A stretch of DNA of 64,000 bases from Bradyrhizobium sp. Y36 (GTDB taxonomy: Bacteria; Pseudomonadota; Alphaproteobacteria; Rhizobiales; Xanthobacteraceae): the NCBI RefSeq assembly GCF_002531575.1, contig NZ_NWTI01000001.1:269501-333500 (forward strand). Direction: 5' to 3'. Numbering within the stretch: position 1 is the stretch's first letter; the number at the start of each line of letters is the position of its first letter. The notes beneath the pieces are model-generated. The model had not been told where the DNA came from. It worked only from the letters and a program-made list of their open reading frames with translations, and searched no databases. The position numbers and the translations under genes were made by a program. Shown here in pieces: positions 21,673 to 28,217 of the stretch.

Positions 21673-22455
21673 TTATTGATTCAGCAGCTTCAGCGCTTCT
21701 TCGTGCACCCTGGCGTCGCCGGCTGCAACGATGCGGCCGCCGCCCTGGGCTGGCTTGCCTTCCCAGGTGGTGACGACGCCGCCGGCGCCGGTCACGATCG
21801 GGATCAGCGCGGCGATATCGTAAGGCTTCAGCTCGGTCTCGACCACGAGATCGACGTGGCCGGCCGCCAGCATGCAATAGGAGTAGCAGTCGCCGCCATA
21901 GCGCGACAGCCGCGCGCCCTGCTCGATGCGGCCGAAAATGGCGCGGTCGCGCTCGTTCATGAGCAGGGGGCTGGTCGTGTAGGTCGTGGCTTCGGCAAGC
22001 GAGGCGCAGCGGCGGACCTGGAGCCGGCGTTCGCCGGAAGGGCCTTTGTAATTGGCCGAGCCGTTGTCGCCGGAGAAGCGCTCGCCGATGAAGGGTTGGT
22101 GCATCATGCCGAACACCGGCGCGCCCTTGTGCAGCAGCGCGATCAGCGTTCCCCAGATCGGAAAGCCGCCGATGAAGGATTTGGTGCCGTCGATGGGGTC
22201 GAGCACCCAGACATAATCGGCGTCCTCGCCCTCATTGCCGAATTCCTCGCCGACGATGCCGTGCTGGGGGAAGCTCGCCTTGATCAGCCGGCGCATCACC
22301 GCCTCCGCGGCGCGGTCGGCCTCGGTGACGGGGTCGAATTCCCCGGTCTTGCTCTTGTCGTCGATCGACAACGAGGTGCGGAAGAACGGCAGGATGGTTT
22401 CGCCGGAGGCGGTGGCGAGCCGTCCGATGAAGGCGGAGAAGTCGATCACCGTCAC
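21673..22455 (-). CDS. hisN: Histidinol-phosphatase, inositol-monophosphatase family
   Basis: A 260-residue Mg-dependent phosphatase of the inositol monophosphatase superfamily. The metal motifs are present: GEEFGN near residue 70, WVLDPIDGTKSF near 84-95, and ELKPYDIAALIPIV near 210. The order and wording fit HisN-type histidinol-phosphatase, the penultimate step of histidine synthesis, rather than SuhB, although a SuhB role cannot be excluded. It starts with GTG at 22455, with GAGGA nine bases upstream. The Bug gene lies 22 bp downstream. The upstream spacer carries a suhB-type small RNA. Confidence 0.85.
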   Translation of the reverse strand: MTVIDFSAFIGRLATASGETILPFFRTSLSIDDKSKTGEFDPVTEADRAAEAVMRRLIKASFPQHGIVGEEFGNEGEDADYVWVLDPIDGTKSFIGGFPIWGTLIALLHKGAPVFGMMHQPFIGERFSGDNGSANYKGPSGERRLQVRRCASLAEATTYTTSPLLMNERDRAIFGRIEQGARLSRYGGDCYSYCMLAAGHVDLVVETELKPYDIAALIPIVTGAGGVVTTWEGKPAQGGGRIVAAGDARVHEEALKLLNQ

Positions 22456-22757
22456 GGCGTATCCTCAAAGCGAAAGGTGGATGAAGCTCGTCTCCTGCCT
22501 AGCTCAATTCGCCAGCCGCGTGCAGCGCTGTGTTGATTTGCACCCTGGTATTTTGGATACCGCCGCCCGCTGCCTCATCCAAGTCATCCGCTGGCCAAAT
22601 ATCGATCATAGCGTTGAAAACTTAGTTCCGGGGATGCCTTGTTCGTATGCAAATGACAATCAACCCATTGAATTTCCTTATCAAAGAAACTGAATCTGGG
22701 TTTCCATGAAAGCAACTGAGCCATGTGCTTATTGCATGGGAAACGGCTCAAAAGCCC
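22456..22757. other. Noncoding spacer upstream of hisN
   Basis: About 300 bp, A/T-richer than average, with no convincing gene. It should hold the hisN promoter on the minus strand. A 31-codon frame (22706-22801) is open but overlaps the small-RNA promoter and is not accepted. Confidence 0.5.
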
Positions 22758-22786
22758 TTGCACTTTGTGCGGCGCGGTCGCATATT
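22758..22786 (+). promoter_or_regulatory. Sigma-70-type promoter of the small RNA
   Basis: TTGCAC at 22758-22763 and CATATT at 22781-22786 are separated by 17 bp, the ideal spacing. Transcription would begin about seven bases later, close to the first hairpin of the RNA. Confidence 0.7.
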
Positions 22787-22792
22787 GTTGCG

Positions 22793-22883
22793 GTGCGGTA
22801 GCGCTTGGCGTTACCGCTGCCCTCCTTGGGCGTTTCCTCCCTAGACTTGGGCCGCTTGCGTCATTCGCGAGCGGCCCTTTTTT
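22793..22883 (+). ncRNA. suhB/MmgR-like (alpha-r8) trans-acting small RNA
   Basis: About 91 nt with three hairpins. The first is GCGGTAGCG / CGTTACCGC (22795-22817). The second is GCCC-TCCTT-GGGC (22819-22831), whose loop and flank carry CCUCCUU. A single-stranded stretch GUUUCCUCCCUAGACUU follows, then a terminator stem of about 12 bp (22849-22877) and six T. Two CCUCC anti-Shine-Dalgarno boxes, one in a loop and one unpaired, are the mark of the Rhizobiales suhB/MmgR family, which represses mRNAs at their ribosome-binding sites. The site beside an inositol-monophosphatase-family gene fits the origin of the name suhB RNA. Family identity is from recalled features and not from a covariance search. 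Confidence 0.8.
22849..22883 (+). terminator. Rho-independent terminator of the small RNA
   Basis: GGGCCGCTTGCG / CGCGAGCGGCCC with loop TCATT and a run of six T. It is one of the strongest terminators in the window and defines the 3' end of the small RNA. Confidence 0.92.
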
Positions 22884-22973
22884 CTTGCCGCCGCCGCTTT
22901 CATTTTGAGGCGCGCAAGCTTGCGAAGCGAAAGCGCGCTCGCGCGGAGACCATCGTCGTTCGAAGAAGAAGCT

Positions 22974-23864
22974 CTATTCCGCCGCAGCCTGGAATGGGCC
23001 GAGATCGCCGAAGGGAATCGTGGTCGCCAGCACATCGGCGAGAACGCCGAAATCGGTCGCCACTTGCGCAAAGCGGGGACCGCGCTCGCGCCGCCGCTCG
23101 TCCATATAGATCGCGCGGTTGAGCTCGAGCTGCACTGCGTGCAGCCCGCTCGCGGGATTGCCGTAATGCTCGGTGATGAAGCCGCCGGCATAGGGCTTGT
23201 TGCGGCCGATCGAATAGCCGAGGCCGGTCATGGTCTCCTCGACCCTGTCGGGCAGCAGCGGCGTGCAGCTGGTGCCGTAGCGGTCGCCGATCACGACGTC
23301 GGGCCGGCGCGGCTCGTCCCGGCTGACGCCGACCGAGGGCATCGAGTGGCAATCCACCAGCACGACGGTGCCGAACATCTGGTGCACCTTGTTGATCAGC
23401 CGGCGAAGCGCGCGGTGGTAGGGCTTGTACAGCGTCTCGATCCGCCCCAGCGCATCGTCGACAAGGATGCGCTCGCGATAGATCTCCTGACCGTCGCCGA
23501 CCACGCGCGGAATGGTGCCGAGGCCGCCGGCGACCCGCATCGAGCGGGTATTGGCAAAGCTCGGCAGCCGTCCGCTGAACATGCGGGGGTCGAGCTCATA
23601 GGGCTCGCGATTGACGTCGACATAGGAGCGGGGAAAGTTGACCCGCACGGTCGGAAAGCCGCGCTCGCTCAAATGGCCGATCAGTTCGTCCATGAAGGAA
23701 TCTTCAGACCGCCGCAGCGTCGGCAGGTCGATCCTGGACGCCGCCAGGAATTCGTCCGGATAGGTCGAGCCGGAATGGGGCGAGTTGAAGATGACCGGCG
23801 CGCGCCATTGCGCGGGCTCCACGATCTCGAAGGCTGGCGACGTCTCGCCGTCAAACCGGGTCAT
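22974..23864 (-). CDS. N-formylglutamate amidohydrolase
   Basis: A 296-residue zinc hydrolase that splits N-formylglutamate into formate and glutamate, the last step of one histidine-degradation route. The family motifs NSPHSGSTYP (metal His), YVDVNREPYELDPRMF and LVDCHSMPSV are present in order. GAGAAG precedes the ATG. No other hut gene is nearby, so a general deformylase role is also possible. It is divergent from cpdR across 330 bp, an order conserved in related alphaproteobacteria. The C-terminal end (FQAAAE) lies just after the small-RNA locus. Confidence 0.92.
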   Translation of the reverse strand: MTRFDGETSPAFEIVEPAQWRAPVIFNSPHSGSTYPDEFLAASRIDLPTLRRSEDSFMDELIGHLSERGFPTVRVNFPRSYVDVNREPYELDPRMFSGRLPSFANTRSMRVAGGLGTIPRVVGDGQEIYRERILVDDALGRIETLYKPYHRALRRLINKVHQMFGTVVLVDCHSMPSVGVSRDEPRRPDVVIGDRYGTSCTPLLPDRVEETMTGLGYSIGRNKPYAGGFITEHYGNPASGLHAVQLELNRAIYMDERRRERGPRFAQVATDFGVLADVLATTIPFGDLGPFQAAAE

Positions 23865-24194
23865 CTTCTCAGGCTTCGTCCCTTCGCGCCGGGATCTGGC
23901 AGGGGCCAGACCGCATCGATTCGGCCGATCGAACGGCTCTTATGTGTCGTCATTGTCCGGAATCGCAACCATTCTGCCAAGCGAAAAGATGCGACATTGA
24001 TTGGAACAGGTCTTAACCGTGTGGGCAGGGAGGCGGGGATTGGCCCGCGCGGCTCGATTGATTCGAGCCGCTATCCGGTTCACAAGAGGGCGGCAGCGCA
24101 GCCGGCCCAGGGTAAAGATTTTCACCCCAAATTTACCCTCTGTCGGGCTTAGTGATCTCTGCTGATATCCTCTGGGGATGCGACGATTCCTGCC
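23865..24194. other. 330-bp divergent spacer (formylglutamate amidohydrolase / cpdR)
   Basis: No gene is seen. A 7-bp inverted repeat, GGGTAAA (24110-24116) and TTTACCC (24132-24138), lies about 60 bp before cpdR and may be an operator. TTAACC near 24012 resembles a CtrA half-site, of interest because CpdR acts in the CtrA pathway, but the match is short. Confidence 0.4.
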
Positions 24195-24554
24195 ATGCCA
24201 AAGATCCTGCTCGCCGAAGACGACAACGACATGCGCCGTTTCCTGGTCAAGGCGCTGGAAAACGCCGGTTTTCAGGTCTCGTCCCATGATAACGGCATGG
24301 CGGCCTATCAGCGGCTGCGGGAAGAGCCGTTCGAAATGCTGCTCACCGACATCGTGATGCCGGAGATGGACGGCATCGAGCTCGCCCGCCGGGCCTCGGA
24401 ACTCGACCCTGACATCAAGATCATGTTCATCACCGGCTTCGCCGCAGTCGCCCTGAACTCGGATTCGGACGCCCCCAAGAACGCCAAGGTGCTGTCCAAG
24501 CCCGTGCATCTGCGCGAATTGGTCAGCGAAGTGAACAAGATGCTGGCCGCCTAA
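24195..24554 (+). CDS. cpdR: Single-domain response regulator CpdR
   Basis: A 119-residue receiver without an output domain. Acidic pocket residues EDD (8-10), phosphoacceptor Asp52 in LLTDIVMPEMDG, the Thr/Ser switch in FITGFAA and Lys in LSKPV are all present. In Caulobacter and Sinorhizobium, unphosphorylated CpdR brings ClpXP to the pole so that CtrA and other substrates are degraded; phosphorylation via the CckA-ChpT relay switches this off. Its length, lack of output domain and the neighbouring amidohydrolase and tRNA-Val fit the conserved cpdR locus. Confidence 0.95.
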   Translation: MPKILLAEDDNDMRRFLVKALENAGFQVSSHDNGMAAYQRLREEPFEMLLTDIVMPEMDGIELARRASELDPDIKIMFITGFAAVALNSDSDAPKNAKVLSKPVHLRELVSEVNKMLAA

Positions 24555-24629
24555 ATCGGCCTTGTTCCGTCCTTGCGCCGGCTCCCTTGAGCCGTTATAG
24601 GGACCCCACCCGACCCAAGTGGACGATTA

Positions 24630-24704
24630 GGGCACGTAGCTCAGCGGGAGAGCACTACCTTGACATGGTAGGGGTCACAGGTTCGATCCCTGTCGTGCCC
24701 ACCA
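24630..24704 (+). tRNA. tRNA-Val (anticodon GAC)
   Basis: A complete 75-nt cloverleaf including the encoded CCA. The acceptor stem is GGGCACG / CGTGCCC, the D arm contains GCTCAGCGGGAGAGC, the anticodon stem-loop is CTACC-TTGACAT-GGTAG with GAC at the centre, and the T arm is CACAGG-TTCGATC-CCTGT with the usual TTCGA. It reads valine codons GUC and GUU. Confidence 0.97.
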
Positions 24705-24736
24705 TCCTTCGCTCGCGATAGCGAGAGAAGGATGCC

Positions 24737-24794
24737 GCGCCGAAGCCCAAAGGGCGCAGGCGGGCTGCCGCGGCGAGCTTCGGCTCGGCAAGCC
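24737..24794. repeat. 58-bp direct repeat next to tRNA-Val (copy 1)
   Basis: Identical over 58 bp to 24872-24929, at a period of 135 bp. Inside it GCCGAAGC and GCTTCGGC form an 8-bp inverted pair, so each copy can fold as a hairpin. It begins 33 bp after the tRNA end. No integrase or other mobile gene is close. Confidence 0.85.
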
Positions 24795-24871
24795 GCATAC
24801 TCATATCAACTCAACGCCAAGCGTGTCCGGCGAAGCTCGAAGAGCGAAGACGGACTGGCGTTTCTCGCTCG

Positions 24872-24929
24872 GCGCCGAAGCCCAAAGGGCGCAGGCGGGC
24901 TGCCGCGGCGAGCTTCGGCTCGGCAAGCC
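24872..24929. repeat. 58-bp direct repeat (copy 2)
   Basis: Second perfect copy. The 77 bp between the copies are unrelated to the repeat itself apart from a short GCGAAGCTCGAAG stretch. It ends 58 bp before the start of the next gene. Confidence 0.85.
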
Positions 24930-24987
24930 AAAATCTTACCCTGCAGTTCCGATGTGTTACGGTCGTACCTCTCTCGCGAGGCCGCCC

Positions 24988-25473
24988 ATGAGCATATCCG
25001 TCATCGCGCAAGCGAAGATCCAGGCGCAGGTGCTGGTGCCGCTGGTCAAGGCGCTGCAGGCCGAGCTCGGCGCGGCGCGCGCCAATGCGCTGGTGCGCAA
25101 GGCGCTCGGCGATTTCTATCGCGGCTTCGGCGAGGAGTTCTGGAAGGCCAAGAACCCCCGCGATAGCCAAGCCGATCTCGGCAAGTCCGTATCCTCCGCC
25201 TTCAGGACCTACGCCCGCGACGACGCGCTCGCCTACGACGTCATCGAGCAGTCGCCTGATGCTTTTGCCTTCGACGTCAAGCGCTGCGCCTACGCCGAAT
25301 TCTACCAGGCGCTCGGCGAACCTGAGCTCGGCTTCCTCCTGGTCTGCACCGCAGATTTCGCGACCGCGGAAGGTTTTGGTCCCGACGTCAAGCTCACGCG
25401 CACACAGACCATCATGCAGGGCGCGCCGCATTGCGACTTCCGCTACCGGCGCGGCGGAGGCGCATCACAGTGA
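24988..25473 (+). CDS. L-2-amino-thiazoline-4-carboxylate hydrolase-like protein
   Basis: A 161-residue protein of the family named for Pseudomonas ATC hydrolase. The typical late segment PELGFLLVCTADFATAEGFGPDV followed by QGAPHCDFRYR is present; that Cys-containing CDF(R/T)(Y/F) ending is the best-known signature of the family. Enzymes of this group open thiazoline or related rings, but most genomic members are uncharacterised. The stop codon overlaps the GTG start of the next gene (GTGA at 25470-25473), so the two are probably translationally coupled. Confidence 0.7.
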   Translation: MSISVIAQAKIQAQVLVPLVKALQAELGAARANALVRKALGDFYRGFGEEFWKAKNPRDSQADLGKSVSSAFRTYARDDALAYDVIEQSPDAFAFDVKRCAYAEFYQALGEPELGFLLVCTADFATAEGFGPDVKLTRTQTIMQGAPHCDFRYRRGGGASQ

Positions 25474-25724
25474 GGGGACTGACCCGGGCGAGCTGTCTTG
25501 CCGCGGCGGCGCTATCGCTGATCGCCTCGCGTGCCGACGCTGCGATCATCGACTGGCAGGCCGAGTTGCAGCGCTGCCGCGAGCTGCGCGCGAGCGTGGC
25601 GCCGCTGCTTCAGGCCGGCGAGGGGATATCCGCCGTCGGCCGCTCCAACCGATCCGTCCGTCGCTGCATCTGGATCCAGCGCATGGCGGTACGGAAGAAA
25701 ATCCCCGGCGCGGAGACGTGGTAG
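25470..25724 (+). CDS. Small exported protein of unknown function
   Basis: An 84-residue frame starting with GTG inside the stop codon of the previous gene. Residues 1-22 look like a signal peptide (RASCLAAAALSLIASRADA). The mature part has two cysteines (QRCREL and RRCIWI) and is basic. No family is recognised. Coupling to the ATC-hydrolase-like gene suggests a shared role or simply an operon position. It ends 11 bp from the convergent NUDIX gene. Confidence 0.6.
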   Translation: MRGLTRASCLAAAALSLIASRADAAIIDWQAELQRCRELRASVAPLLQAGEGISAVGRSNRSVRRCIWIQRMAVRKKIPGAETW

Positions 25725-25735
25725 CGGGACGGCGA

Positions 25736-26203
25736 TCAGTTGGATCCGCCCTTCCGACTGCGCAGCACGTCCTTCAATCCGGTCGGGTACAGGCTTGGTC
25801 CGCCATCCACGTCGAGCCCGGCAAGGTCGAACCAGCGCGCGACGATCTGCTCTCCATTGTCCTCGCGGAAGTCGATGCGGTCCTGCCCGTCGAAGGCGCC
25901 GTCAGGAAACGTCACCTCGCAGACGAACATCACCTCGTGCCCGGTCGATCCCTCGTGCTCGAAGATGTTCTCCAGCACCAGCGGCTCGCTTGTGATGGTG
26001 ACGTGGATGCCGAGCTCCTCGTTGAACTCGCGGACCAGCGCGGTCCGCCAGCTCTCGCCGAACTCGATCTCGCCGCCGAGCGGGCGTACGCCCTTGATGC
26101 GCCCGGCATCGTCTCGAACCTCGGCCGCCAGCAGCCGCCCGTCCCGCCAGTTCAGGCCGATTGCGACGACGCGGATGTGCGGATGAGGGCGCCATGTAGT
26201 CAT
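25736..26203 (-). CDS. NUDIX hydrolase
   Basis: A 155-residue hydrolase of nucleoside diphosphates linked to another group. The full Nudix box is visible: GGEIEFGESWRTALVREFNEELG (G-x5-E-x7-RE-x2-EE-x-G) around residues 43-65, with the metal-binding glutamates in place. The rest has a compact beta-sandwich pattern. Substrate cannot be predicted. The start has no good ribosome-binding site, and a leaderless or weakly translated message is possible. Confidence 0.9.
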   Translation of the reverse strand: MTTWRPHPHIRVVAIGLNWRDGRLLAAEVRDDAGRIKGVRPLGGEIEFGESWRTALVREFNEELGIHVTITSEPLVLENIFEHEGSTGHEVMFVCEVTFPDGAFDGQDRIDFREDNGEQIVARWFDLAGLDVDGGPSLYPTGLKDVLRSRKGGSN

Positions 26204-26403
26204 GGAGGATCGTTATCGCGCGCACCGCCGCCGTGCAATGCGCGGAGGCGTGCTCTGTCAGGCCGGACCAGGCGTCGCAGCCTTGATCGACGATTCGCGG
26301 CCTGCCATTGTCCGGCCATCCACCCCAGTGAGCTTGGTGCGATCGTGTCATCGGGTTCGCCGATATGCGTCGCTTCGCCGGACGTGAAGAGAAGGCTATT
26401 GAA

Positions 26404-26826
26404 ATGAGCAGCGTGAACAAGCCCGGCGGCAATTACTTGCCGGTGATCATCCATGACGGACTCGCCTATGTCAGCGGCCAGCTGCCGCGTCGCGGCGAAG
26501 ACCTGCTGTATGCAGGCAAGGTCGGGGCAGGTGTCGATATCGCGGCCGCACAGGAAGCCGCTGCCCTTTGTGCCGACCTCTGCATTGCCGCCATCAATCA
26601 CGCAACCGGCGGAGAGGACAGGATCGTCCAGGTCCTGCAGGTCGTGGGATATGTCGCTTCGGCGGCTGGATTTACCCAGCAGTCGCAAGTCATGAACGGT
26701 GCCTCCGACCGGCTGATCGAACGTCTCGGTGAGCGCGGCCGTCATACCCGCACGTCCGTCGGCGTCGCCGAGCTGCCGCGCGGGGCGCCGGTCGAGCTGA
26801 GCATGATCGCTGCTGTGCGGTCCTAA
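26404..26826 (+). CDS. RidA-family (YjgF/YER057c) protein
   Basis: A 140-residue protein of the RidA superfamily, trimeric imine/enamine deaminases that remove reactive 2-aminoacrylate. GLAYVSGQLPRRGEDLLYAGKVG and the late GVAELPRGAPVELSMIAAV match the conserved strands. The arginine near the C-terminus that binds carboxylates in true RidA (in the motif RxxVxV) is not obvious here; TRTSVGVAELPRG carries an Arg earlier. The group resembles the Rid6/Rid7-like proteins more than archetypal RidA. Start 26404 is chosen for the AGAAGG upstream. Confidence 0.85.
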   Translation: MSSVNKPGGNYLPVIIHDGLAYVSGQLPRRGEDLLYAGKVGAGVDIAAAQEAAALCADLCIAAINHATGGEDRIVQVLQVVGYVASAAGFTQQSQVMNGASDRLIERLGERGRHTRTSVGVAELPRGAPVELSMIAAVRS

Positions 26827-26926
26827 ATCGCGATGAGATTTGGACGAATCGTCATCGCGCTTTAGGTTGTTGTTTGTGCATGATCCTTCCGGAAAACCGC
26901 TTCGCACTTTTCCGGATCATGCTTTA
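26825..26926. repeat. RIME-like palindromic repeat (copy A)
   Basis: Contains the hallmark GCATGATCC-N-GGAAAACCGCTTCGCACTTTTCC-GGATCATGC stem plus a second ATCGCGATGAGA / TCATCGCGCTTTA part. A reverse-complement copy lies at 35836-35939. The sequence is a common Rhizobiales intergenic mosaic element. It sits between convergent genes. Confidence 0.85.
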
Positions 26927-26936
26927 GCCGGCAGCT

Positions 26937-28028
26937 TTATCCGACGAGATATTTGGCAACCGCCGCCTCGTCCCACGCGATGCCGTTGCCGGGCTCCTCG
27001 CTCGGCAGCGCGAAGCCGTCCTTGATCTCGAGCCGCGTTGCCAGCACGGCATCCGCCCAGTCGACATATTCCAGCCAGTGCGCCGTCGGCGTCACGCAGA
27101 GCAGGTGCGCGCTGACCTCCGAGAACAGATGCGTGGACATCTCGATGCCGGCGGCATGAGCGAGGGCGGCCGCCCGCAGCCAGCCGGTGACGCCGCCGAT
27201 CCGTTGCACGTCGGGCATGACATAGTCGCAGGCTTCCGCGGAGAGCGCCGCCTGCATCGCGAAGGCGCTGTCGAAATTCTCGCCGATCTGGACCGGCGTG
27301 CGCAGCGCGTCCGCGATGCGCGCATTCCCGGCATAGTCGTCGTGCCGGATCGGCTCCTCGACCCAGGTGAGGCCCTCGTCATCGAGCATCTCGCCGCGGC
27401 GGATGGCGTCGGTCACCGTCAGCGCCTGGTTGTAGTCGCACATCAGCGTGACCTGGTCGCCGACGGCCCTGCGCACCGCGCGGACGACGGCGAGATCCTC
27501 CCGCGCATCGGGGCGGCCGACGCGGATCTTGGCGGCGCCGAATCCCTCGGCCAGCAGCTTGTGCGCCTCGTCGACCGCTGCACCGGCCGGCATGATGCCG
27601 AGCCCCTTCGAATTGTAGGCCCTGACCGGCTTCGGCGCGCCGCCGAGCAGCCGCGCCAGCGGCAGGCCCCTGGCCCGGGCCAGCGCGTCCCATGCCGCCA
27701 TGTCGATGCCGGATTGCGCCAGCCGCTGCAGGCCGGCGAGGCCCAGCAGCGTGAAGCGCTGGCTCAGCTTGCGCTCGATCTCGAACGGCAGCAGCTCGTC
27801 GCCGGCAATGAGCTCTGACATTTCCGTGACCATCGCCGCCAGCGGCTTCAAGGCCGACGGCGTGATCGAGAACAGATAGGCGTGCCCGATTGCGCCCTGG
27901 TCGGTTTCGCAGTCGATCAGCACCAGCGGCGCCGTCGCCACGGTCCCGGTCGAGGTCTTGAGCGGCAGGTTCATCGGCACGATCACGGGCCGCGCGTTGA
28001 GGCGTTTGATGCGGATGGTTTCGGTCAT
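26937..28028 (-). CDS. Mandelate racemase-like enolase-superfamily enzyme
   Basis: A 363-residue enzyme very close in layout to Pseudomonas mandelate racemase; the known catalytic positions appear at a constant offset of three. Lys167 (MR Lys164), metal ligands Asp198, Glu224 and Glu250, and the His300-Asp273 pair (MR His297-Asp270) and Glu320 (MR Glu317) are all present, and STHLF and TPTAHWLE match MR text. The S-specific base Lys166 is replaced by Arg169 (KIR instead of KTK). The enzyme should still form an enolate from a 2-hydroxy acid on the His face. Racemase, epimerase or dehydratase activity is all possible. It is monocistronic, in front of a divergent cyclase gene. Confidence 0.92.
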   Translation of the reverse strand: MTETIRIKRLNARPVIVPMNLPLKTSTGTVATAPLVLIDCETDQGAIGHAYLFSITPSALKPLAAMVTEMSELIAGDELLPFEIERKLSQRFTLLGLAGLQRLAQSGIDMAAWDALARARGLPLARLLGGAPKPVRAYNSKGLGIMPAGAAVDEAHKLLAEGFGAAKIRVGRPDAREDLAVVRAVRRAVGDQVTLMCDYNQALTVTDAIRRGEMLDDEGLTWVEEPIRHDDYAGNARIADALRTPVQIGENFDSAFAMQAALSAEACDYVMPDVQRIGGVTGWLRAAALAHAAGIEMSTHLFSEVSAHLLCVTPTAHWLEYVDWADAVLATRLEIKDGFALPSEEPGNGIAWDEAAVAKYLVG

Positions 28029-28217
28029 GGCGCAGGCTCCGGATGATCAACGGTGGTTGATGTCGATCTTAGACATTCGTGATGAAACGGAAAGGCGGCT
28101 GGTCCGACCACCATAAAATGGGGTTGCGCGAACCGGCGTTTTCTGGGTTCTGTGCCGCCGCATTCCCCCGCAAATTGCAGGCGTTTGCGACAAAATCGCA
28201 CACGACGGAGCCACAGT

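Noticed and set aside
22706..22801. A 31-codon frame (MKATEPCAYC...) before the small RNA
   Set aside because: It covers the small-RNA promoter and lacks a ribosome-binding site; the CxxC looks accidental.
24732..25166. A frame with twice-repeated peptide RRSPKGAGGLPRRAS
   Set aside because: The peptide repeat is only the translation of the 58-bp DNA repeat, and the frame runs into the ATC-hydrolase-like gene in another phase.
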